33,575 bases of DNA, taken from Actinomycetota bacterium (GTDB taxonomy: Bacteria > Actinomycetota > Rubrobacteria > Rubrobacterales > Rubrobacteraceae). The stretch spans positions 1 to 33,575 of the forward strand of contig CADDZK010000004.1 in the NCBI GenBank assembly GCA_902812425.1, in the 5' to 3' direction. Position numbers and translations under genes: made by a program. The first letter of the stretch is position 1. Every line of letters starts with the position of its first letter. Below are positions 15,480 to 24,081 of the stretch, piece by piece. A model generated the notes under the pieces. It was not told the DNA's origin, did not search any database, and was given only the letters and a program-made list of their open reading frames with translations.

Positions 15480-16451
15480 ATGAAGGCTGTACGGATACAC
15501 GAGTTCGGCGGCCCCGAGGTCTTGAGTTACGAGGACATCGAGGTCCCCGAGCCCGGTCCCGGCCAGGCGCGCGTGAAGCTCGCCGCCTCAGGCGTGAACT
15601 TTATAGACGTCTACCAGCGCACGGGCCAATATCCCGGCGACCTGCCCCGCCCGCTCGGACTCGAAGGCGCCGGAGAGGTGGACGCCGTGGGTGAAGGCGT
15701 CGAGGACCTCTCCGTAGGAGACTACGTCGCGTTCGCGAGCGCGCCCGGCTCCTACGCCGAGTACGTGGTCGCCCCCGCAGAGAACCTCGTGCCCTTCAAC
15801 GTCACGCTCGTCGAGGCGCGGGTGGCCGCAGCCGTAATGCTCCAGGGCATTACGGCACACTACCTGACGCACAGCACCTTCCCGCTCGAGGAGGGCCAGA
15901 CGGCGCTCGTGCACGCCGCCGCCGGTGGGGTCGGGCTCCTTCTCGTTCAGATCGCAAAGCTGAGGGGCGCCACGGTCATAGGGACCGCGGGTACGGAGGA
16001 GAAGGCGCAGCTTGCCAGGGAGGCCGGGGCCGACGAGGTCATCCTCTACACGGAGCAGGACTTCGTCGAGGAGACGAACCGCATCACGGGCGGCGAAGGT
16101 GTCCACGTCGTCTACGACTCCGTCGGTAAAGATACCTTCGACGGCGGCCTCGACGTACTGCGCCAGCGCGGCTACATGGTGCTCTTCGGGGCATCAAGCG
16201 GTCCCGTGCCCCCCTTCGACCCCCAGATCCTCAACCAGAAGGGTGGCCTCTTCCTGACCAGGCCCTCGATCGGCCACTACACCGCCACCCGCGAGGAGCT
16301 CCTGTGGCGGGCGGAGAGCCTCTTCTCCTGGATCGGGCAGGGCAATCTCAACGTTCGTATCGGCGGCACTTACGAACTCTCCGACGCAGAGCAGGCCCAC
16401 CGCGACCTCGAAGGCCGCAAGACCACGGGCAAGCTACTCCTGATCCCTTAG
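15480..16451 (+). CDS. NADPH:quinone oxidoreductase, zeta-crystallin type (MDR)
   Basis: A 323-residue zinc-free MDR enzyme that reduces quinones with NADPH. The opening [20 protein letters not shown] is the Qor N-terminus. [16 protein letters not shown] marks the substrate side, and [20 protein letters not shown] (residues about 140-159) is the nucleotide-binding loop AAxGGVG. No zinc-ligand Cys cluster is present. AGGAGG lies five bases before the ATG. It begins a plus-strand unit with the LLM oxidoreductase (4-base gap) and the RraA-family gene. The natural substrate in this unit is unknown. Confidence 0.93.
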   Translation: MKAVRIHEFGGPEVLSYEDIEVPEPGPGQARVKLAASGVNFIDVYQRTGQYPGDLPRPLGLEGAGEVDAVGEGVEDLSVGDYVAFASAPGSYAEYVVAPAENLVPFNVTLVEARVAAAVMLQGITAHYLTHSTFPLEEGQTALVHAAAGGVGLLLVQIAKLRGATVIGTAGTEEKAQLAREAGADEVILYTEQDFVEETNRITGGEGVHVVYDSVGKDTFDGGLDVLRQRGYMVLFGASSGPVPPFDPQILNQKGGLFLTRPSIGHYTATREELLWRAESLFSWIGQGNLNVRIGGTYELSDAEQAHRDLEGRKTTGKLLLIP

Positions 16452-16455
16452 CGCC

Positions 16456-17475
16456 ATGAGGCTCGACGCAGGCCTCGGGACCGAGGGCAATTACCTCAGA
16501 GACATAGACAGGACCGCCCGCGCCGCAGAGGAGCTCGGCTTCGCCTGCCTGTGGTCCAACGAGACCAAGCACGATGCCTTCCTGCCGCTTGCTGTAGCCG
16601 CGAACGGGACCAGGCGGATAGAGCTCGGTACCTCCGTAGCCATCGCCTTCTCGCGCTCGCCGATGGAGATGGCGCAGACCGCCTGGGACCTGCAGGACCT
16701 CTCGGAAGGGCGCTTCGTCCTCGGCCTCGGCACGCAGGTCAAGGCCCATGTAACCCGCCGCTTCTCGATGCCCTGGGGCCGTCCCGCCGCGCGGCTGCGA
16801 GAGTACATCCTGGCCCTGCGTGCGATCTGGAACTCCTTCCAGACCGAGGGGCCGCTGGACTTCGAGGGCGAATACTACAGACACACCCTGATGACGCCGT
16901 TCTTCAACCCAGGCCCGATAGAGCACCCCGAGGTCCCAATCTACATAGCCGGCGTCAACACCCGCCTCGCCAGGCTCGCAGGTGAGATCTGCGACGGCTT
17001 CCACGTCCACCCCTTCCACTCCCCCAAGTACGTGCGCCAGACCGTCAAACCCGCCATAACAGTGGGCGCCGAGGTAGCCGGGCGTGTCCCAGAGCAGGTC
17101 GCGCTCGCGACGAGCGTCTTCGTCGTCTGCGGGCAGAGCGAAGAGGAAAGAGAAGAGAAGCGGGAGTCCGTGCGGGCCCAGATCTCGTTCTACGCCTCCA
17201 CCCCGACCTACCGCACCGTCCTCGAAGCCCACGGCTGGGAAGAGGTAGGCGAGAGGCTCGGGAAAATGGCGCGCGAGAAGAAGTGGCGCGAGATGCCGGC
17301 CCTGATCACAGAGGAGATGCTCGCGGCCTTCGCCGTCGAGGCCGCCCCCGATGAGATCGGGGCCGCACTCAGAGAACGCTACGAGGGCCTCATAGACCGC
17401 GTCGCGCTCTACCTTCCTTTCGTGGCGGGTGAGCGGGACGCGTTCTGGCGGGCCGTGGTGGAGTCGGCGCGCTGA
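16456..17475 (+). CDS. F420-dependent LLM-class oxidoreductase (TIGR03617-like)
   Basis: A 339-residue luciferase-like monooxygenase family protein of the F420-using branch. RTARAAEELGFACLWSNETK (residues 24-43), RIELGTSVAIAFSRSPMEMA and EGRFVLGLGTQVKAHVTRRF follow the pattern of the TIGR03617 subfamily, with late VPIYIAGVNTRLARLAGEIC and DGFHVHPFHSPKY. F420H2 made by cofDCE at the left of the window is its expected cofactor. It starts four bases after the quinone oxidoreductase gene, without an obvious ribosome binding site, and its TGA overlaps the start of the RraA-family gene. The substrate is unknown. Confidence 0.9.
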   Translation: MRLDAGLGTEGNYLRDIDRTARAAEELGFACLWSNETKHDAFLPLAVAANGTRRIELGTSVAIAFSRSPMEMAQTAWDLQDLSEGRFVLGLGTQVKAHVTRRFSMPWGRPAARLREYILALRAIWNSFQTEGPLDFEGEYYRHTLMTPFFNPGPIEHPEVPIYIAGVNTRLARLAGEICDGFHVHPFHSPKYVRQTVKPAITVGAEVAGRVPEQVALATSVFVVCGQSEEEREEKRESVRAQISFYASTPTYRTVLEAHGWEEVGERLGKMAREKKWREMPALITEEMLAAFAVEAAPDEIGAALRERYEGLIDRVALYLPFVAGERDAFWRAVVESAR

Positions 17476-17975
17476 GTACGGAAGAGAGGTCCATCAAGAC
17501 GGCGGATATCTGCGACCGTTTCCCCGAGAGCGTCGAGGTCTGCGAGCCCATGTTCACCTCATACGGCGCGGTGGACGGTTTCGCAGGTCCCATCTCGACG
17601 GTGAGGGTATACGAGGACAACGTGATGGTCAGGGAGGCGTTGGAGGATCTCGCGCCTGGCAGCGTCCTCGTCGTTGACGGCGGCGGCTCCAGGCGCTGCG
17701 CCCTCCTCGGTGACAAGCTGGCCTCTATAGCCGCGTCCCGAGGCCTGGCAGGGATCATAATAAACGGGTGTGTCAGGGACTCGCGTGAGCTGGCAGGGAT
17801 AGAGGTCGGCGTTCTCGCGCTGGCCAGCCATCCTTTGAGGAGCAAGAAGGAGGGCATAGGGGAGAGGGGCGTGCCCCTGGAGTTCGGCGGCGTTACGTGG
17901 AGGCCGGGCCATCACCTCTACGCGGATAGCGACGGGATCGTCCTTGCCGCCGATGATCTCAGCAACAGTGTGTGA
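17472..17975 (+). CDS. RraA-family protein (HMG/CHA aldolase or RNase E regulator fold), CTG start
   Basis: A 167-residue RraA-fold protein. VLVVDGGGSRRCALLGDKLA and GIIINGCVRDSRELAGIEVG are the signature; the Arg-Asp of CVRDS are catalytic in the class II 4-hydroxy-4-methyl-2-oxoglutarate aldolases. Homology to RraA begins before the first ATG (17550): KTADICDRFPESV and VEVCEPMFTSYG are standard N-terminal residues. Between an in-frame stop near 17437 and 17550 there is no ATG, GTG or TTG. The CTG at 17472, overlapping the upstream TGA as CTGA with GTGGAG before it, is the best start. Aldolase activity is likelier than RNase E control in an actinobacterium. Confidence 0.85.
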   Translation: MSTEERSIKTADICDRFPESVEVCEPMFTSYGAVDGFAGPISTVRVYEDNVMVREALEDLAPGSVLVVDGGGSRRCALLGDKLASIAASRGLAGIIINGCVRDSRELAGIEVGVLALASHPLRSKKEGIGERGVPLEFGGVTWRPGHHLYADSDGIVLAADDLSNSV

Positions 17976-18052
17976 CCCCACTGCGCCGACTCGACCACGG
18001 CCCGCCAGAACATTCGTACAATACGCGGCCTCCAGAACGTTCCAGACTGAGT

Positions 18053-19021
18053 CTAGTCTATCTGCCCGGGGTCGCCGGTCTTCCCTTCGGGGTGTAGCTC
18101 TATAAAGGTCTGGGTCACTTCGGGGACTTCGGCGCGAACCTTCCGGGTGATGCGTTCGAGGAGGTCTTCGATCTCGTCCGTGGTCAGGCCGTCGACGACG
18201 TTTATCTCGGCCGTAAGTAGCGCGCTATCCGGCCCGAGGTGCATCGTGAGCAGGCGCAGGACCTCGGCGACCTCGGGGAAGGAGGTCATGATCTCCTCTA
18301 TCTTCTGGCGAGACTCGGGTGGCATCGCCTCCCCGATAAGGAGCCTCCGCGAGTCGGTCCCGAGCTCCCAGGCGACGAAGATGAGGATCACCCCGATACC
18401 TATGGAGGCCAGCCCGTCGTAGAGGTGATTGCCCGTGGTCTGGGTCAGAAAGAGCCCTGTGGCGGCGACCGCGATGCCGGTTATCGCGGCCACGTCTTCG
18501 TAGAGCGGCACCTTCATCGTGGTGTTGCGCGTGGTCCTGAAGTGTTCCCGGAAGTGCAGGTTCGCCTCGTGCGCGGTCCGCCTGAACTCGCGCGCGCTCA
18601 CGAGGAGCGCGCTGCCCTCGAACACGAAAGCTACCCCGAGAACTATGTACCCGACAAAGAACGATCCGTGCGAGTCGGAGCCGTGCAGGATCTTTGAGAT
18701 ACCCTCGTAGATCGAGAACACAGAGCCTGCGACGAAGAGCCCGACGGCGACGAGCAACGACCAGAAAAAGCGGTCCTGGCCGTGGCCGAAGGGATGCTCC
18801 TCGTCGGGGCCCTCCCTCGCCGTGCGCAGGCTGACGAGTAAGAAGACCTGGTTTATGGTATCGGCCACCGAGTGGGCGCTCTCGGCCAGAAGCGCCGCGC
18901 TACCCGAGATGATGCCCGCGATCAGCTTGGAGAGCGCGATCAGGAGGTTCGCCGTGAACGCGGCGTAGACACTGCGCTTCGTTCCCCGCTCCTCGGTGCC
19001 GCTTTTCGCCTCCGCAGCCAC
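18053..19021 (-). CDS. Cation diffusion facilitator transporter, SLC30A9-like branch
   Basis: A 322-residue proton-driven divalent cation exporter, probably for zinc or another transition metal. Membrane segments fill residues about 18-225. The metal site is in ALLAESAHSVADTINQVFLL, with HSVAD where many CDFs have HSLLD, and EEHPFGHGQDRFFWSLLVA carries the conserved HPFGHG loop. VPLYEDVAAITGIAVAATGL carries the second acidic site. The cytoplasmic C-terminal domain ends with a ferredoxin-like region. The GTG at 19021 has no ribosome binding site, but TAGAGT lies eight bases upstream. It is convergent with the RraA-family gene. Confidence 0.92.
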   Translation of the reverse strand: MAAEAKSGTEERGTKRSVYAAFTANLLIALSKLIAGIISGSAALLAESAHSVADTINQVFLLVSLRTAREGPDEEHPFGHGQDRFFWSLLVAVGLFVAGSVFSIYEGISKILHGSDSHGSFFVGYIVLGVAFVFEGSALLVSAREFRRTAHEANLHFREHFRTTRNTTMKVPLYEDVAAITGIAVAATGLFLTQTTGNHLYDGLASIGIGVILIFVAWELGTDSRRLLIGEAMPPESRQKIEEIMTSFPEVAEVLRLLTMHLGPDSALLTAEINVVDGLTTDEIEDLLERITRKVRAEVPEVTQTFIELHPEGKTGDPGQID

Positions 19022-19029
19022 GGCTGATT

Positions 19030-19035
19030 ACTCTA
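19030..19035 (-). promoter_or_regulatory. Candidate -10 element of a leaderless CDF transcript
   Basis: TAGAGT on the minus strand ends 8 bases before the GTG at 19021. No Shine-Dalgarno sequence lies between them. Confidence 0.35.
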
Positions 19036-19068
19036 CACCGATCGCCGCGCTCGCGTGTGGAGGACCGG

Positions 19069-20238
19069 CTACGGCTTCAGGACGCACTTGATGGCGCCGT
19101 CCTGCTTTTTCTGGAAGATCTCGTAGCCGTGCGGTGCTTCCTCTAGCGGAAGCTCGTGCGTCTTCAGGTCCTCAGTACCCAAAGGATCTTCGTCGCCGAG
19201 GAGCGGCATGATGTCGTCCACCCAGCGCCTGACGTTGGCCTGTCCCATACGGACCTGTATCTGCATGTCGAAGAGGTCGCCCAGAGGAAAAGCCTGGATC
19301 GGGCCTGCGTACACGCCGGAGATCGAGAGCGTCCCCCCGCGCCTGATGGCAGACATGCACTCCCTTAAAGCCGTGGCCCTGTCGAGCTGTAGCTTGGTGG
19401 CCTGCAGGATAGACCCGACCACAGAGCCGCTTGCCTCCATCCCGACAGCGTCTATCGCGGCGTCGAGCCCGCGCCCGTCGGTCAGGTCGAGCACGACGTC
19501 CCTCACGTTGTCCACGGCCGAGAAGTCCACGGTCTGGACGCCCCACTTCGAGGCGAGCGAGAGGCGCTCGGCCACGTTGTCCACCCCGATCACACGCCCA
19601 GCCCCCTGATGGAGCGCCATCCTGGCGCACATCTGCCCGATGGGTCCGAGGCCCCAGACGCCTAGAGTGCCGCCCTCGGGCACGTCGGCGTAGACGAGGG
19701 CCTGCCAGGAGGTCGGCAGGACGTCCGAGAGGTAGAGGAAGCGTTCGTCGGAGGGGCCTTCGGGAACTTTGATCGGCCCGAAGTGGGCCTGGGGGACGCG
19801 CAGGTACTCGGCCTGTCCACCCGGGACGGCGCCGTAGACGTGCGTGTAGCCGAAGAGGCTCGCGCCCCTGCCGCGTCCGAGTAGGTTCACGCTCCGGGCG
19901 AGCTTGCCCTCATCGCGCGTGTTCTCGCACTGGGAGTAGAGGTGCTGGTCGCAGAAGTAGCAGTGCCCGCAGGAGATGTTGAAGGGGACAACGACCCTGT
20001 CGCCGGGTGCGATGTGCTCGACGTCGGCGCCGACCTCCTCGACGATGCCCATCGGCTCGTGCCCGATGATGTCGCCCTCGCGCATTAGCGGCGAGAGCTT
20101 GGAGTACAGATGCAGGTCCGAGCCGCAGATCGCGGTAGATGTGATCCTGACTATCGCGTCGGTGGATTCCTGGATTATGGGGTCGGGGACGTTATCGACC
20201 CTGACGTCCTCCTTGCCGTGCCAGACGACGGCCTTCAC
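19069..20238 (-). CDS. Zinc-dependent alcohol dehydrogenase, formaldehyde dehydrogenase-like
   Basis: A 389-residue MDR enzyme with both zinc sites. The catalytic zinc is marked by STAICGSDLHLY (Cys38) and IIGHEPMGIVEEVG; the structural zinc is marked by ISCGHCYFCDQHLYSQCENT, four Cys in a short loop. The NAD loop is GVWGLGPIGQMCARMA. The insertion ASLFGYTHVYGAVPGGQAEY and the long central region are typical of the glutathione-independent formaldehyde dehydrogenase-like branch. Its GTG start overlaps the TGA of the epimerase gene in a GTGA, so the two are coupled. The substrate is not fixed by sequence. Confidence 0.92.
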   Translation of the reverse strand: MKAVVWHGKEDVRVDNVPDPIIQESTDAIVRITSTAICGSDLHLYSKLSPLMREGDIIGHEPMGIVEEVGADVEHIAPGDRVVVPFNISCGHCYFCDQHLYSQCENTRDEGKLARSVNLLGRGRGASLFGYTHVYGAVPGGQAEYLRVPQAHFGPIKVPEGPSDERFLYLSDVLPTSWQALVYADVPEGGTLGVWGLGPIGQMCARMALHQGAGRVIGVDNVAERLSLASKWGVQTVDFSAVDNVRDVVLDLTDGRGLDAAIDAVGMEASGSVVGSILQATKLQLDRATALRECMSAIRRGGTLSISGVYAGPIQAFPLGDLFDMQIQVRMGQANVRRWVDDIMPLLGDEDPLGTEDLKTHELPLEEAPHGYEIFQKKQDGAIKCVLKP

Positions 20239-21290
20239 GGCTCCCTCCCTCCCACTCCCGTGAGTATCTCGCGTATGCGCAGTGGCCCGCCGGTCTTCGG
20301 CGAGAGCGGCGGGGTGTCGAGGCCGGCGCCGGTTCTGAGTCCCTCGAGGAGGTCAAGCAGAGCCTCGTCGGCGCTGCGCCTAGGGGTCCAGCCTAGCTGT
20401 GTACGGGCCTTCGTCGTATCCATTATGGGGACGTTTCGCGAGAGGTCCAGCCAGCCCGGAGGGACGGGCTGCAGGCGCAATGCCCAGGAGAGCCCCGCAC
20501 CTGCACGGGCGAGTTGGGCCGACATCGGGACGGGACGGGCGTTCAGTATCCGTGCTATCTCCCTGCCGTCCAGGACGGGCTCGGCCGCGATGTTGAACGC
20601 TCCGCGGGCGTCCCCGTTCACGATGGCGAGCCTGAAAGCCTCTCCCACGTCGTAAGAGTGGATCACCTGCGAGCGCAGGTTCTCTATGTCGGGGACGACG
20701 TTGATGAGTGACGGGTTGGCGAGCAGACCAGGGAAGAAGGGCCCGGCGAAGAGGCGCCTTATCCCCTGGGAGGCCTCCTTCTTGAAGACGAGCCCCGGGC
20801 GCATCCTGACGACCCTCACCTCGGGAGCCTCCCGCTCGAAGCGGTCGAGCCTCCTCTCGACCTCGGCCTTGTGGCGGCCGTAGTACGAGGTTGGGACGCC
20901 GCCCGTGGGCCAGCCCTCGTCCACGCGCCTGTCTTTCGGACCCGGCGAGTACGCGCCAACTGATGACGCGTAGAGGAGCGAGGGCACTCCGGCCTCTTTG
21001 GCGGCCCGCGCGACCCGCATGCTCCCCTCGACGTTCACCATCCACTGCTTGTTCAGGTCGCGGGAGGGCTGGATGATCCAGGCCAGCAGCACAACCGCGT
21101 CGGCGCCGCGCAGGTGGGGCACGAGATCGTCGCTCACCACGTCCGCCGAGGCCCACTCGACCTTCGGCATCGTGAGATTCGGCAACCTGCGCGCCAGCCC
21201 GAGTACGGACTCTACTTCTTGCTCGTCCACTAGCGAGCGCAGCACGCTCGTCCCGATGTTGCCCGTAGCGCCTACCACAACGATTCTCAT
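20235..21290 (-). CDS. NAD-dependent epimerase/dehydratase (extended SDR)
   Basis: A 351-residue extended SDR. MRIVVVGATGNIGTSVLRSL is the Rossmann GxxGxxG start; ADAVVLLAWIIQPSRDL and SLLYASSVGAYSPG follow, then the catalytic tyrosine in TSYYGRHKAEVERRL (YxxxK). The C-terminal part (STTKARTQLGW-like TTKARTQLGWTPRRS) matches family members that act on sugar nucleotides or small ketones. The frame is open 25 codons further upstream, but the Rossmann start fits the ATG at 21290. The alcohol dehydrogenase overlaps its stop. A divergent epimerase starts 92 bases away. The substrate is unknown. Confidence 0.9.
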   Translation of the reverse strand: MRIVVVGATGNIGTSVLRSLVDEQEVESVLGLARRLPNLTMPKVEWASADVVSDDLVPHLRGADAVVLLAWIIQPSRDLNKQWMVNVEGSMRVARAAKEAGVPSLLYASSVGAYSPGPKDRRVDEGWPTGGVPTSYYGRHKAEVERRLDRFEREAPEVRVVRMRPGLVFKKEASQGIRRLFAGPFFPGLLANPSLINVVPDIENLRSQVIHSYDVGEAFRLAIVNGDARGAFNIAAEPVLDGREIARILNARPVPMSAQLARAGAGLSWALRLQPVPPGWLDLSRNVPIMDTTKARTQLGWTPRRSADEALLDLLEGLRTGAGLDTPPLSPKTGGPLRIREILTGVGGREP

Positions 21291-21382
21291 GCAGGGGCCT
21301 TTACCCCACTCTCTTGCACGCGAAACGCCCGGAGTGCTCTTGTTGTACCATCGGCCCGAAGCCATACGAGAGAGGGAGATCG

Positions 21383-22270
21383 ATGCGAGTACTCGTAACG
21401 GGGGCGCGGGGCAAGGTCGGGAGGGCGACGGTGGCGGCGCTGCAGGAGGCAGGCCACGACGTGCGGGCGACGGACCTGACCCCGCCGGTCTTCGAGCGGC
21501 CCGAGGAGGGCGAGGCCGACTACGTCCAGGCTGACCTCACCAACGCAGGCGACGCCTTCGCGGTCGTCAGGGGCGCCGAGGCCGTCGTGCACACGGCAGC
21601 CATCCCCGAGCCTACCAGCAACCCGCCGCACGTCGTCTTCCAGAACAACCTCATGGCGACGTTCAACACTTTAGAGGCGGCGATACGGTTCGGAGCGACC
21701 CGTTTCGTCAACATCTCCAGCGAGACTGTGCCAGGGTTCTTCTTCCCCGAGCGACCTTTCCTGCCCGACTACGTGCCCGTAGACGAGGAGCATCCCATCC
21801 GGCCCCAAGACCCCTACGCGACGGCCAAGTACTTCGGAGAGCTCCTGATGGACGGCGCCGTCCGGCGCTCGGACATAAACTGTATCTCGATCCGTCCTTC
21901 CTGGGTGCAGCACGAGGGCAACTACGAGCGCAATCTGGGCCCGATGGTGCGCGACCCCTCGGAGTTGAGCGCGGGCATCTGGAGCTACATCGACGTCTAC
22001 GACCTCGCCGGCGCCATCGTGCTCGCCGTGGAGAGCGACCTCCCCGGCCACGAGGTCTTCTACATCGCCTCGCCCGACAACGTCGGCGGCAGGCCCTTCG
22101 AGGCCGCCATACGCGAGCACTACGGTGACAGGATGGAGATCAAGACCCCACTCCCCCGCGAGGACGCCTCGGGCATCTCCATCGAGAAAGCCAGACGCAT
22201 GCTCGGCTACGACCCCGAACGCTCCTGGCGCGACTACCTCGACGACGAGGGCCGGTTGAAGCCGGGGTAA
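21383..22270 (+). CDS. NAD-dependent epimerase/dehydratase (extended SDR)
   Basis: A 295-residue extended SDR, related in fold but not close in sequence to the divergent neighbour. MRVLVTGARGKVGRATVAAL is the Rossmann start; AEAVVHTAAIPEPTSNPPHV and RFVNISSETVPGFF precede the active-site QDPYATAKYFGELL (YxxxK). WSYIDVYDLAGAIVLAVE and ARRMLGYDPERSWRDYL end the protein in standard family fashion. The ATG at 21383 has GAGGGAG four bases upstream. It shares a 92-base intergenic region with the minus-strand epimerase, so both promoters must lie there. The substrate, probably a nucleotide sugar or uronate, is undefined. Confidence 0.9.
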   Translation: MRVLVTGARGKVGRATVAALQEAGHDVRATDLTPPVFERPEEGEADYVQADLTNAGDAFAVVRGAEAVVHTAAIPEPTSNPPHVVFQNNLMATFNTLEAAIRFGATRFVNISSETVPGFFFPERPFLPDYVPVDEEHPIRPQDPYATAKYFGELLMDGAVRRSDINCISIRPSWVQHEGNYERNLGPMVRDPSELSAGIWSYIDVYDLAGAIVLAVESDLPGHEVFYIASPDNVGGRPFEAAIREHYGDRMEIKTPLPREDASGISIEKARRMLGYDPERSWRDYLDDEGRLKPG

Positions 22271-22296
22271 GGGGGCTGTTCTCAGGCTCCTAGGAT

Positions 22297-22950
22297 CTAC
22301 TCCTCGTAGGGGCTCTTCACGGCGACGGGCGACGACTCGACGGTGGTGACGCCGTAGCCGGCCTCTCTCAGGGACCCGACTATGCCCGCCGGTTTCGTCG
22401 TCTCCAGGCGCAGCACGATCAGGCGGTTGGCCTCGCGGCTCGCCGGACCTAGGAAGATGCTGGCTATGTTCACTTTGCGGTCCCGAATCACGTCGGTGAC
22501 GTCGGCCAGCGTCCCTGGCTCGTTAGGAACCTCTACCTCGACCCATGTCCCGATGCCGTGCGCCCCCACCATCTCTATGAGGGTACGCATCATATCCGCT
22601 GAGGTTATTATGCCGACCAGCTCGTCGTCGGCCACCACGGGGAGGCACCCTATCTTGCGGTCGTAGATCTCGCGCGCCGCGTGTTCGATGGTGTCGAGCG
22701 GGTGTATCGTAACCACGTTCCTGGTCATCATGTCGCCCAGACGCACCCACCGCGGGGTGTCTGATTCACGGTCTCCGCCCCTGACGTCCCTGAGGTCTCT
22801 GTCCGAGACCAGCCCAACGAGCCGCCCTTCCTGCATGATGGGCAGGTGGCGGATGTTGTGCTCTTTGCAGAGCGCCCAAGCCTCTGCGGCACTCGCCTCC
22901 GGTCCTAGCGTGATCACATCCCGCGTCATGGAGTCCCTAACCCTCAGCAT
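22297..22950 (-). CDS. CBS-pair and ACT domain protein, AcuB-like
   Basis: A 217-residue cytoplasmic regulatory protein. CBS1 starts VRDSMTRDVITLGPEASAAE and contains HNIRHLPIMQEGRLVGLVSD; CBS2 starts LGDMMTRNVVTIHPLDTIEH and contains KIGCLPVVADDELVGIITSA. After residue 140 an ACT domain follows (VEVEVPNEPGTLADVTDVIR, then DRKVNIASIFLG). This CBS-CBS-ACT order is that of AcuB of Bacillus, which is linked to acetoin use. CBS pairs usually bind adenosine nucleotides and ACT domains bind amino acids. The ATG at 22950 has GGAG five bases upstream; a GTG two codons earlier is possible. The partner is unknown. Confidence 0.9.
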   Translation of the reverse strand: MLRVRDSMTRDVITLGPEASAAEAWALCKEHNIRHLPIMQEGRLVGLVSDRDLRDVRGGDRESDTPRWVRLGDMMTRNVVTIHPLDTIEHAAREIYDRKIGCLPVVADDELVGIITSADMMRTLIEMVGAHGIGTWVEVEVPNEPGTLADVTDVIRDRKVNIASIFLGPASREANRLIVLRLETTKPAGIVGSLREAGYGVTTVESSPVAVKSPYEE

Positions 22951-23065
22951 AAACACTCCTGTCCTCGACTACTCTATCTACGTTTCGACGGAGCTTACCA
23001 TCCCGCCCGCACAGGCGCTGTGGTAGGCTCGAAGCCCGTGAAGAAGGCGGCAGGGAGGACCTGAC

Positions 23066-24052
23066 ATGAGAGCCTGGCAGGTGCAACGACTCGGAGACCC
23101 GGAGCAGGCGTTGGAGCTGGCGGAGGTCGAGGAACCATCGCCCGGACCGGGCGAGGTCGTGATCGAGGTAGAGGCTACGGCACTGAACTTCTTCGACATC
23201 CTGCTCTGCAGGGGCGAGTACCAGGAGAGGCCGGAACTACCTTTTACACCTGGAGGTGAGATCTCGGGCACGGTCAGCGAGGTCGGCGAAGGCGCCACGA
23301 TGCGGGCAGGCCAGCACGTAATCGCGACTCCCCCGCTCCCGCGCGGCGGATACGCAGGGAAGGTCACCGTGCCGGTATCCAGCGTCTTCCCTATACCCGA
23401 ATCTATGCCCCCCGAGAAGGCTGCGGCGCTCCCTATTACCTACCAGACGGCCCACGTGGCCCTCCATCACAGGGCGCGGCTGAAGGCTGGCGAGACCATG
23501 CTCGTCCATGCCGGCGCCGGGGGCGTCGGCTCGGCTGCCATCCAGCTAGCGAGGGCCGCAGGAGCGAGGGTCATCGCCACAGCAGGCGGTCCCGAGAAGG
23601 TCGGGATCTGCAGAGAGCTCGGCGCGGAGACCGCCGTAGATTACAGGGAGGAGAACTTTATCGAGGTCGTCAAGGAGGCGACGGATGGACGCGGCGCTGA
23701 CGTCGTCTTTGATCCCGTCGGCGGGGATACCTTCGACGGCTCGCGGCGGTGCGTCGCTTTCGAGGGACGAATCCTCATCATCGGGTTCACGGGAGGGAGG
23801 ATCTCGGACGCCCCGACGAACCACATCCTGGTGAAGAACTACTCGGTCGTAGGTGTGCACTGGGGTCTGTACGCAAGGGTGATGCCCGAACTTGTCAACA
23901 GCACCCACGAAAGGTTGATCAGCCTCTACGAAGAAGGAGAGATAGACCCGCTCATCTTCAGAACTGTCCCCTTCGGGGAACTGCCCGAGGCCCTGAAGCT
24001 ACTGGGTAGCCGGGGCACTTACGGCAAACTGGTCACGCGCCCAGGCGATTAG
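23066..24052 (+). CDS. NADPH:quinone oxidoreductase family protein (MDR)
   Basis: A 328-residue MDR enzyme, second in the window beside 15480-16451. MRAWQVQRLGDPEQALELAE starts it, and ATALNFFDILLCRGEYQERP is the NFxD motif of the quinone reductase and acryloyl-CoA reductase-like group. The NADPH loop is LVHAGAGGVGSAAIQLARAA. No zinc ligands are seen. GRGADVVFDPVGGDTFDGS and HWGLYAR are typical. GGAGG lies before the ATG. It is divergent from the CBS-ACT gene and convergent with the MetE-like gene. The substrate is unknown. Confidence 0.92.
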   Translation: MRAWQVQRLGDPEQALELAEVEEPSPGPGEVVIEVEATALNFFDILLCRGEYQERPELPFTPGGEISGTVSEVGEGATMRAGQHVIATPPLPRGGYAGKVTVPVSSVFPIPESMPPEKAAALPITYQTAHVALHHRARLKAGETMLVHAGAGGVGSAAIQLARAAGARVIATAGGPEKVGICRELGAETAVDYREENFIEVVKEATDGRGADVVFDPVGGDTFDGSRRCVAFEGRILIIGFTGGRISDAPTNHILVKNYSVVGVHWGLYARVMPELVNSTHERLISLYEEGEIDPLIFRTVPFGELPEALKLLGSRGTYGKLVTRPGD

Positions 24053-24081
24053 TTGCTGGCTCAGGGCGACGCCTTGGTACG

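Noticed and set aside
18005-18042. Two copies of CCAGAAC[A/G]TTC 27 bases apart, the first close to an actinobacterial SOS box (GAACNNNNGTTC).
   Set aside because: They lie between two convergent genes where no promoter is expected, the match to GTTC has a mismatch, and short GC-balanced repeats of this size can occur by chance.
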